DNA of 8,909 nucleotides from Streptomyces sp. NRRL F-6492 (lineage in GTDB: Bacteria; Actinomycetota; Actinomycetes; Streptomycetales; Streptomycetaceae), in NCBI RefSeq assembly GCF_001280125.1, contig NZ_LGEG01000051.1:1-8909 (forward strand), read 5' to 3'. Shown here one piece after another: positions 1-5,500 of the stretch. A program made the translations under genes and the position numbers. Below the pieces are notes generated by a model, which saw nothing but the letters and a program-made list of their open reading frames with translations, ran no database searches and was not told the origin of the DNA. Position 1 is the stretch's first letter. Each line of letters begins with the position of its first letter.

Positions 1-80
1 GAGGCGGTGGTCGAGGGGGCGGCGGCCGTGGCCGTGGGCCGGGCGGTGCCGGTGGCGGTGCTCGTGAGCGTGGTGGTCAT
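1..80 (-). CDS. Partial leftward gene, N-terminal fragment only, product unknown
   Basis: Reading the minus strand from an ATG at 80-78 gives 26 uninterrupted codons to the window edge, starting MTTTLTSTATGTARP and staying rich in Thr, Ala and Pro. An AGGGG ribosome-binding-like sequence sits about 6 bases upstream (around 85-90 on the plus strand), and an imperfect dyad lies 30-45 bases upstream of the ATG. These support a real start, but a Thr/Ala-rich stretch is also what random GC-rich DNA yields, so the call is tentative. Such low-complexity, probably disordered N-termini occur on many Streptomyces proteins and do not identify a family. The rest of the gene lies outside the window on the left, and I cannot name a function. 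Confidence 0.4.
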   Translation of the reverse strand, partial: MTTTLTSTATGTARPTATAAAPSTTA

Positions 81-109
81 GGTGGGCCCCTGTCGTTGCG
101 TAACCGGGT

Positions 110-125
110 GGTACCGGTCAGTAAC
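110..125. promoter_or_regulatory. Imperfect dyad, possible repressor operator
   Basis: The sequence GGTACCGGTCAGTAAC has outer half-sites GGTAC and GTAAC, matching as an inverted repeat at four of five positions, around a 6-base centre. A further GTAAC at 100-104 repeats the right half-site. On the minus strand it sits 30-45 bases before the ATG of the leftward partial gene, about where a repressor would block a promoter. Length and spacing suit a TetR-type operator. The regulator is unknown, and short dyads of this kind also arise by chance. Confidence 0.3.
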
Positions 126-151
126 TTCCGTTGGGGACCTTGTACGGCGGG

Positions 152-188
152 GCCCCGGGGCGCCGCAAGGAGCCGGCCGCCCCGGGGC
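152..188. repeat. GC-rich inverted repeat (11-bp arms)
   Basis: The arms GCCCCGGGGCG (152-162) and CGCCCCGGGGC (178-188) are exact inverted repeats around a 15-base loop. Each arm also contains the self-complementary GCCCCGGGGC, so the same DNA can be read as two copies of one 10-bp palindrome. It could form a strong hairpin in either transcript, but there is no T-run and it lies between divergent genes, where a terminator is not expected. Confidence 0.5.
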
Positions 189-354
189 GGTCCGGAACGG
201 GATCACCTATCCGGGTGACGCGGCTGGAAATCGGCTCTCCGGAGGTCCGGCGCACGGCTCCCGCGGTGGACGGCCGGCACGTCCGGCCCGCCGCCCCGAA
301 GGGGGACTCCGCACGTATCCTGAGGATCTCTCCCTCTACGAAAGCGGCCAGCCG

Positions 355-882
355 ATGCGCGTCTACGTCCCCCTGACCCTCCCCGGTCTCGCACAGGCGC
401 ACAAGGCGGGCGAGCTGGGCCCCGGCCCGCTGACCGCCTACGCCGTCACCCCCGCGCTGCGCGAGTGGTACGTCTCCGACGACATCGAGGAGCTGGAGTA
501 CGCGGCGCTCGGCCGGGCCGCCGCCGCCTCCCTGCGGCTGCTCGCCGCCGACCCCGGGGCGCCCCGGCGCCGGATCGTCGTCGCCGTCGACGTGGCCGAC
601 GAGGACGCGGTCGCGGACCCCGACCGGGGGCTCGACGCCGGTTCGGTCGGCGAGGTCCGGATCGCCGGAGCCGTACCGCTGGCCAAGGCCGCGGCCGTGC
701 ACGCCGACGCGGACGACGCCGAGGCGGACGTCAGCGCGGCGGCGGACGCGCTGGGCGCGGCGGCGGACGCGCTGGGCGCGGCGGACCTGGGCGACGACGA
801 CGCGCGGTTCACCGTGGACGGGGCCGAGGACCACGAACTGCTGTGGTTCGGGGTGCAGGAGATCCCCGGGCTCCTGGGCTGA
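355..882 (+). CDS. DUF6912-like conserved hypothetical protein
   Basis: This encodes a 175-residue protein of unknown biochemical role. The N-terminal 100 residues (MRVYVPLTLPGLAQ, then an AYAVTPALREWY segment and a SDDIEELEYAAL segment) have the look of the actinobacterial family I recall as DUF6912; the name is from memory. The start at 355 was chosen because this motif begins there, with a weak GAAAG ribosome-binding-like sequence 10 bases upstream; the open frame extends to position 7 but the extra residues are low-complexity Arg/Gly/Pro sequence. No signal peptide or membrane segment is seen, so it is probably cytoplasmic. Residues 115-150 form an acidic, Ala-rich linker containing two identical AAADALG heptads (128-141) produced by a 21-bp tandem duplication. 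The C-terminus (HELLWFGVQEIPGLL) returns to ordered-looking sequence. A HAD gene follows 68 bases downstream on the same strand. Confidence 0.8.
   Translation: MRVYVPLTLPGLAQAHKAGELGPGPLTAYAVTPALREWYVSDDIEELEYAALGRAAAASLRLLAADPGAPRRRIVVAVDVADEDAVADPDRGLDAGSVGEVRIAGAVPLAKAAAVHADADDAEADVSAAADALGAAADALGAADLGDDDARFTVDGAEDHELLWFGVQEIPGLLG
734..775 (+). repeat. Perfect 21-bp tandem duplication inside the DUF6912 gene
   Basis: Two adjacent identical 21-base units (734-754 and 755-775) are followed by a degenerate partial third copy (776-790). Being a multiple of three, the repeat keeps the frame and duplicates an AAADALG heptad in the Ala/Asp-rich linker. It looks like a replication-slippage product and may vary in copy number between strains. 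Confidence 0.85.
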
Positions 883-938
883 GGGTCACGGGAGGATCCC
901 AAGGGGGCTCCGCGCTCTTCGCCGTCCGGGGCGACGGG

Positions 939-944
939 TACCGT
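939..944 (+). promoter_or_regulatory. Candidate -10 element for a leaderless HAD transcript
   Basis: TACCGT fits the TANNNT pattern of actinomycete -10 elements. It ends exactly 6 bases before the ATG at 951, so transcription would begin at or very near the start codon. The HAD gene has no convincing Shine-Dalgarno sequence, as expected for a leaderless mRNA. No good -35 box is visible at the usual distance, which lowers confidence. Confidence 0.35.
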
Positions 945-950
945 CCTTCC

Positions 951-1610
951 ATGGGGAAGCACGGAAAGCACCTGGTCTGGGACTGGAACGGCACGCTGCT
1001 CGACGACATCGACGCGATCATCGGGGCGACGAACGCCGCCTTCGCCGAGCTGGGACTCGCACCGCTCACGCTGGAGCGGTACCGCGAGCTGTACATGGTG
1101 CCGGTGCCGAAGTTCTACGAGCGGCTCATGGGGCGGCTGCCCACCGACGCCGAGTGGACCCTCATGGACGGGGTCTTCCACCGGCACTACTGGGAGCGGG
1201 CCGAGAGCTGCGGCCTGACCCTCGGCGCCGCCGAGCTGCTCGCGGCGCGCCAGGCGTCCGGCTTCACGCAGTCCCTCCTCTCGCTCGCGCCGCACGCCGA
1301 CCTCGTCCCCCTCGTGCGGCGGCACGGGATCGCGGAGCGGTTCCTGCGCATGGACGGGCGGACCGACACCTCCACGGACGGGAAGTCCGGGCACATGGTC
1401 CGCCACCTGGCCGCCCTGGAGGGCATCCTGCCCGAGCGGGTGGTGGTCATAGGCGACGCGGCGGACGACGCGCTCGCTGCGGCGCACGTCGGGGCGAAGG
1501 CCGTGCTCTACACCGGCGGCTCGCACAGCCGCGCCTCCCTGGAGCGGGTGGGGGTGCCGGTGGTCGACTCGCTCGCGGAGGCGGTGGCCGTGGCGGAGGA
1601 GCTGGTCTAG
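951..1610 (+). CDS. HAD-superfamily hydrolase, phosphoglycolate-phosphatase-like
   Basis: This encodes a 219-residue cytoplasmic protein with the four HAD motifs in order. Motif I is VWDWNGTLLDD (nucleophile Asp11, with Asn13 where the general acid Asp usually sits). Motif II is likely Ser111 in LLSLAPH. Motif III is likely Lys145 in the DGKSGH segment. Motif IV is IGDAADD (Asp169, Asp172/173) for Mg2+. The helical region between motifs I and II is a C1-type cap as in Gph-like phosphatases. The family transfers a phosphoryl group through an Asp intermediate; the substrate cannot be read from sequence. I chose ATG 951 because the motif I strand begins shortly after it and no ATG, GTG or TTG lies upstream in frame after the DUF6912 stop. 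It follows the DUF6912 gene by 68 bases and converges on the PfpI gene. The Asn13 change may reduce classic phosphatase activity, although DxNGT variants occur in natural HAD subfamilies. Confidence 0.88.
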   Translation: MGKHGKHLVWDWNGTLLDDIDAIIGATNAAFAELGLAPLTLERYRELYMVPVPKFYERLMGRLPTDAEWTLMDGVFHRHYWERAESCGLTLGAAELLAARQASGFTQSLLSLAPHADLVPLVRRHGIAERFLRMDGRTDTSTDGKSGHMVRHLAALEGILPERVVVIGDAADDALAAAHVGAKAVLYTGGSHSRASLERVGVPVVDSLAEAVAVAEELV

Positions 1611-1613
1611 CCC

Positions 1614-1633
1614 CTCCGCGCGTACGGACGGAG
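1614..1633. terminator. Weak stem-loop between convergent genes
   Basis: The 33-base gap between the HAD and pfpI stop codons contains CTCCG (1614-1618) and CGGAG (1629-1633) as inverted arms around a 10-base loop that includes the palindrome CGTACG. It may help terminate both transcripts, but the stem is only 5 bp and there is no T-run. Confidence 0.3.
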
Positions 1634-1643
1634 CCCCCGGTCC

Positions 1644-2198
1644 TCAGCCCTTCGAGCGGAGGACCTTCAGGAACTCCCGCATCCAGACCGGGTGGTCCGG
1701 CCACGCCCGGGAGGAGACGAGCAGGCCGTCGACCACGGCCGCCGTGTCCCGGAAGGACGCCCCGGCCGCCTGCATGTCGAGCTCCAGGGCCGGATAGGCC
1801 GTGACCCGGCGGCCGTCCAGGCTGCCGGTCGCCGCCGTCAGGAGCGGGCCGTGGCAGATCTGCGCCACCGGCTTGTCCGCGTCGAAGAAGGCCTTGAGGA
1901 TCTTGCGGAGCTCCGGGTCGTTGCGCAGGTACTCCGGCGCCCGGCCGCCCGGGACCACCACCGCCGCGTACGCCCCCGGGTCGACCTCCGAGAAGGCCAG
2001 GTCGGCGGGCCAGGTGTAGCCGGGCTTCTCGGTGTACGTGTCGAAGCCGGGCTCGAAGTCGTGGACCACGAACCGCAGCGTCTTGCGGGCCGGAGCGGCG
2101 ATGTCGACCTCGTACCCCTCCTCCAGGAGGCGCTGGTAGGGGTACAGCACCTCCAGCGACTCCGCCGCGTCCCCGGTCACGATCAGGATCCTCACCAT
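1644..2198 (-). CDS. PfpI/DJ-1 family protein (class I glutamine amidotransferase-like)
   Basis: This encodes a 184-residue protein closely resembling archaeal PfpI over its whole length. The N-terminal strand MVRILIVTG is followed by Glu13, equivalent to the conserved Glu12 of PfpI, and the YPYQRLLEEGYEVDIA segment. GGRAPE carries Glu89, which in PfpI pairs with the nucleophile of a neighbouring subunit. The nucleophile elbow AQICHGP carries Cys115 and His116, and the C-terminus has the typical VSSR and WMREFLK segments. All expected active-site residues are therefore present. Members act as peptidases, deglycase-like enzymes or glyoxalase/stress proteins, and the substrate cannot be assigned. 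Residues 44-62 (VHDFEPGFDTYTEKPGYTW) are longer than the matching PfpI loop. ATG 2198 is preferred because a GGGAGAG ribosome-binding site sits just upstream; an in-frame ATG at 2258 would add 20 unrelated residues. It is divergent from gdh. Confidence 0.93.
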   Translation of the reverse strand: MVRILIVTGDAAESLEVLYPYQRLLEEGYEVDIAAPARKTLRFVVHDFEPGFDTYTEKPGYTWPADLAFSEVDPGAYAAVVVPGGRAPEYLRNDPELRKILKAFFDADKPVAQICHGPLLTAATGSLDGRRVTAYPALELDMQAAGASFRDTAAVVDGLLVSSRAWPDHPVWMREFLKVLRSKG

Positions 2199-2238
2199 GG
2201 CTCTCCCAGCTCGCAGAAGGTCGGATGCCGTGCCAAGG

Positions 2239-2256
2239 GGACATGTGTCACTGTCC
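2239..2256. promoter_or_regulatory. Short dyad near the presumed pfpI promoter
   Basis: GGACA (2239-2243) and TGTCC (2252-2256) are inverted arms around 8 bases, and GACA-TG-TGTC (2240-2249) is a tighter overlapping dyad. It lies just downstream, in the pfpI direction, of TTGACG (minus strand, 2261-2266), which resembles a -35 box. No clear -10 hexamer follows at 17-18 bases, so promoter and operator status are both uncertain. Confidence 0.25.
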
Positions 2257-2300
2257 ATAACGTCAAACTTCCGTCCCCTCTTTTGTACACATACGGCTCA

Positions 2301-2330
2301 TGACGGGGCGGGGGTCGGGAGCGATAGGCT
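2301..2330 (+). promoter_or_regulatory. Candidate vegetative promoter for gdh
   Basis: TGACGG (2301-2306), an 18-base spacer and TAGGCT (2325-2330) fit the Streptomyces HrdB-type pattern of TTGAC-like -35 and TANNNT -10 elements. Transcription would start near 2337 and leave a leader of about 247 bases before the gdh ATG. It is the best promoter-like pair I see in this intergenic region. Confidence 0.4.
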
Positions 2331-2352
2331 TTCGTCGTGATCAGCGCGATAC

Positions 2353-2378
2353 GCCGAGGGGGCAGTGAAGCCCCCGGC
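2353..2378 (+). other. Leader hairpin 1
   Basis: GGGGGC (2358-2363) pairs exactly with GCCCCC (2370-2375) around the 6-base loop AGTGAA. The stem can extend by three more pairs (2353-2355 with 2376-2378) across a 2-base bulge. It would lie about 16 bases into the leader if transcription starts near 2337. There is no T-run, so it is not a standard intrinsic terminator. Confidence 0.45.
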
Positions 2379-2379
2379 T

Positions 2380-2402
2380 GCCGCCCGACCCGCTCCGGCG
2401 GC
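2380..2402 (+). other. Leader hairpin 2
   Basis: GCCGCC (2380-2385) pairs with GGCGGC (2397-2402) around an 11-base loop. An outer CGGC (2375-2378) / GCCG (2406-2409) pairing is possible and would compete with the base of hairpin 1 for 2375-2378. Confidence 0.35.
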
Positions 2403-2443
2403 CGGGCCGACCGTGCGTTCGCCGATCCCCTCCACCCGGGTGT

Positions 2444-2458
2444 GCCACGGTCAGTGGC
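2444..2458 (+). other. Small hairpin in the gdh leader
   Basis: GCCAC (2444-2448) and GTGGC (2454-2458) form a 5-bp stem with the loop GGTCA. Short and possibly fortuitous, but the third inverted repeat in this leader. Confidence 0.3.
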
Positions 2459-2492
2459 CGACAACGACCCGGGTTTCTCTCATTCGGGCATG

Positions 2493-2519
2493 ACGTCGTC
2501 TTCCGCGGAAACACGACGT
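2493..2519. promoter_or_regulatory. Nested 27-bp dyad upstream of gdh
   Basis: ACGTCGT (2493-2499) and ACGACGT (2513-2519) are exact 7-bp inverted arms. Between them, almost centred, is the perfect 10-bp palindrome TTCCGCGGAA (2501-2510). It ends 64 bases before the gdh start. It could be a protein-binding operator or a leader-RNA hairpin. Against a GlnR box: the expected GTNAC half-site is missing 11 bases before the GAAAC at 2508-2512. Confidence 0.45.
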
Positions 2520-2569
2520 GGAGGCGTTGTGCCCTTCCTTCCACCGATGTCGCGCAACGGCGCGCGGCC

Positions 2570-2574
2570 AGGAG
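2570..2574 (+). promoter_or_regulatory. Ribosome-binding site that decides the gdh start
   Basis: AGGAG lies 9 bases before ATG 2584. The alternative in-frame ATG at 2518 overlaps the dyad and has no purine-rich site at a suitable distance, so 2584 is preferred. Confidence 0.7.
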
Positions 2575-2583
2575 TCAGAGGAC

Positions 2584-5500
2584 ATGCAGACCAAGCTGGA
2601 CGAAGCCAAGGCCGAGCTGCTCGAAAGGGCCGCCCGGGTAGCTGAGCACAGCCCGGTCGGGGGGCGACTTCCGACGGGGCCGGACGGTTCGGGCGAACGC
2701 CCGGACGGCGACACCGTGCTCGAGTACCTCCAGCGCTACTACCTGCACACCGCGCCCGAGGACCTGTCCGACCGGGACCCGGTCGACGTCTTCGGCGCCG
2801 CCCTCTCCCACTACCGCCTCGCGGAGAACCGCCCGCAGGGCACGGCGAACGTGCGCGTCCACACCCCGACGGTCGAGGAGAACGGCTGGACCAGCAGCCA
2901 CTCCGTCGTCGAGGTCGTCACCGACGACATGCCCTTCCTCGTCGACTCGGTCACCAACGAGCTGTCCCGCCAGGGCCGCGGCATCCACGTCGTGATCCAC
3001 CCGCAGGTCCTCGTCCGCCGCGACGTCACCGGCCGCCTCATCGAGGTCCTCTCGGCCCAGATCCACGGCGAGCTGCCGCACGACGCGCTCACCGAGTCCT
3101 GGATCCACGTCGAGATCGACCGCGAGACCGACCGCGCCGACCTCAAGCAGATCACCGCCGACCTGCTGCGCGTCCTGTCCGACGTCCGCGAGACGGTCGA
3201 GGACTGGGAGAAGATGCGCGACGCCGCGCTGCGCATCGCGGACGGCCTCGCCGACGAGCCCACCGCCTCCGACCTGCGCCCGACCGAGGTGGAGGAGGCC
3301 CGCGAGCTGCTGCGCTGGCTCGCCGACGACCACTTCACCTTCCTCGGCTACCGGGAGTACCAGCTCGTCGACGGCGACGCCCTGTCCGCCGTGCCCGGCA
3401 CCGGCCTCGGCATCCTGCGCTCCGACCCGCGCCACGCCGGCGACGACGAGGGCCACCACGCGCACCCCGTGTCGCCCTCCTTCAGCCGGCTGCCCGCCGA
3501 CGCCCGCGCCAAGGCCCGCGAGCACAAGCTGCTGATCCTGACGAAGGCCAACAGCCGCTCGACCGTGCACCGCCCCTCGTACCTCGACTACGTCGGCGTG
3601 AAGAAGTTCGACGCCGACGGCAACGTCGTCGGCGAGCGCCGCTTCCTCGGCCTGTTCTCCTCGGCCGCCTACACCGAGTCCGTCCGCCGCGTCCCGGTCG
3701 TCAAGCGCAAGGTCCAGGAGGTCCTGGCGGGCGCCGGCTTCTCCCCGAACAGCCACGACGGCCGCGACCTGCTCCAGATCCTGGAGACCTACCCGCGCGA
3801 CGAGCTCTTCCAGACCCCGGCCGACCAGCTCCAGGCCGTCGTCACCAGCGTCCTCTACCTCCAGGAGCGGCGCCGACTGCGGCTCTACCTGCGCCAGGAC
3901 GAGTACGGCCGCTACTACTCGGCCCTCGTCTACCTGCCGCGCGACCGCTACACCACCCGCGTCCGGCTGCGGATCATCGAGATCCTGAAGGAGGAGCTCG
4001 GCGGCACCAGCGTCGACTTCACCGCCTGGAACACCGAGTCGATCCTCTCCCGGCTGCACTTCGTCGTCCGCGTCGAACCCGGCACCGAGCTGGCCAAGCT
4101 CACCGACGCCGACGTCGAGCGCATCGAGGGCCGGCTCGTCGAGGCCGCCCGCTCCTGGTCCGACGGCTTCGGCGAGGCGCTCAACGCCGAGCTGGGCGAG
4201 GAGCGCGCCGCCGAGCTGCTGCGCCGCTACGGCAACGCCTTCCCCGAGGGCTACAAGGCCGACCACTCGCCGCGCGCGGCCGTCTCCGACCTGGTCCACA
4301 TGGAGGCCCTCGCCGACAGCGACAAGGACTTCTCGCTCTCGCTCTACGAGCCGGTCGTCGCGGGCCCCGGCGAGCGCCGCTTCAAGATCTACAAGACGGG
4401 CGACCAGATCTCCCTCTCCGCCGTCCTGCCGGTCCTCAACCGGCTCGGCGTCGAGGTCACCGACGAGCGCCCCTACGAGCTGCGCTGCGCCGACCGCACC
4501 CATGCCTGGATCTACGACTTCGGCCTGCGGCTCCCGGCGACCAACGGCAGCGGCGTCTCCCTGGGCGACGACGCCCGCGAGCGCTTCCAGGAGGCCTTCG
4601 CCGCCACCTGGACCGGCGAGGCCGAGAACGACGGCTTCAACTCGCTCGTCCTCTCCGCCGGGCTGAACTGGCGCGAGGCGATGGTGCTGCGCGCCTACGC
4701 CAAGTACCTGCGCCAGGCCGGCGCGACCTTCAGCCAGGACTACATGGAGGACACCCTCCGCAACAACGTCCACACCACCCGGCTGCTCGTCAACCTCTTC
4801 GAGGCCCGGATGGCGCCGGAGCGCCAGCGCGCCGGCACCGAGCTGATCGACGCGCTCCTCGAAGAGCTGGACGCCGCCCTCGACCAGGTCGCGAGCCTGG
4901 ACGAGGACCGCATCCTGCGCTCCTTCCTCACCGTCATCAAGGCCACCCTGCGGACGAACTTCTTCCAGAGCGCCAGCGAGGGAAGCGACAAGGGGGGCCG
5001 GAAGGACTCGGACCTGCGGCCGCACTCCTACGTGTCGATGAAGTTCGACCCGCAGGCCATCCCCGACCTGCCGGCCCCGCGCCCCGCCTTCGAGATCTGG
5101 GTGTACTCGCCGCGCGTCGAGGGCGTCCACCTGCGCTTCGGCAAGGTCGCCCGGGGCGGTCTGCGCTGGTCCGACCGGCGCGAGGACTTCCGCACCGAGA
5201 TCCTCGGCCTGGTCAAGGCGCAGATGGTGAAGAACACCGTCATCGTGCCCGTCGGCGCCAAGGGCGGCTTCGTGGCCAAGCAGCTCCCGGACCCGACCGT
5301 GGACCGGGACGCCTGGATGGCCGAGGGCATCGCCTCGTACAAGACGTTCATCTCGGCCCTGCTCGACATCACCGACAACCTGGTCGCGGGCGAGGTCGTG
5401 CCGCCGGTCGACGTGGTCCGCCACGACGAGGACGACACCTACCTGGTCGTCGCCGCCGACAAGGGCACCGCGACCTTCTCCGACATCGCCAACGGCGTCG

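Larger units (their letters stand above)
81..354. other. Divergent intergenic region
   Basis: This stretch separates the probable leftward partial gene from the rightward DUF6912-like gene. It holds an operator-like dyad (110-125) and a GC-rich hairpin (152-188). A TATCCT hexamer at 316-321, about 34 bases before the DUF6912 start, could be a -10 element, but I find no good -35 partner. Open reading frames run through it on both strands, but their translations are Arg/Gly/Pro-rich with no recognisable domain and look like GC-driven read-through. Confidence 0.6.
2199..2583. other. Divergent pfpI-gdh control region
   Basis: This 385-base stretch contains no gene I can support. On the pfpI side it holds a TTGACG -35-like sequence on the minus strand (2261-2266) and a short dyad (2239-2256). 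On the gdh side it holds a candidate promoter (2301-2330), three hairpins (2353-2378, 2380-2402, 2444-2458), a 27-bp nested dyad (2493-2519) and the gdh ribosome-binding site (2570-2574). The region near 2265-2295 is locally less GC-rich than the flanking genes, as promoter regions often are in Streptomyces. Confidence 0.7.

Noticed and set aside
7..354. N-terminal extension of the DUF6912 gene back to position 7
   Set aside because: The added residues are Arg/Gly/Pro-rich with no similarity to a domain, and would cross the divergent intergenic dyad and hairpin. The family-like sequence begins at 355.
438..1526. Long minus-strand frame across the DUF6912 and HAD genes
   Set aside because: It is in antisense register with the HAD gene, and its translation lacks any domain and turns into Ser/Ala repeats. 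Both sense-strand genes have clear motifs.
2441..2470. Cobalamin riboswitch suggested by GCCACTG on the minus strand
   Set aside because: The other conserved riboswitch elements are absent around it, and the neighbouring gene has no B12 link. The heptamer alone is not informative.
2497..2512. GlnR-type nitrogen-regulation box
   Set aside because: GAAAC is present at 2508-2512, but the partner half-site GTNAC is missing at the required spacing (CGTCT instead).
2518..2583. Upstream ATG as the gdh start
   Set aside because: It overlaps the nested dyad, lacks a ribosome-binding site and adds 22 residues unlike the protein's start. ATG 2584 has AGGAG at 9 bases.
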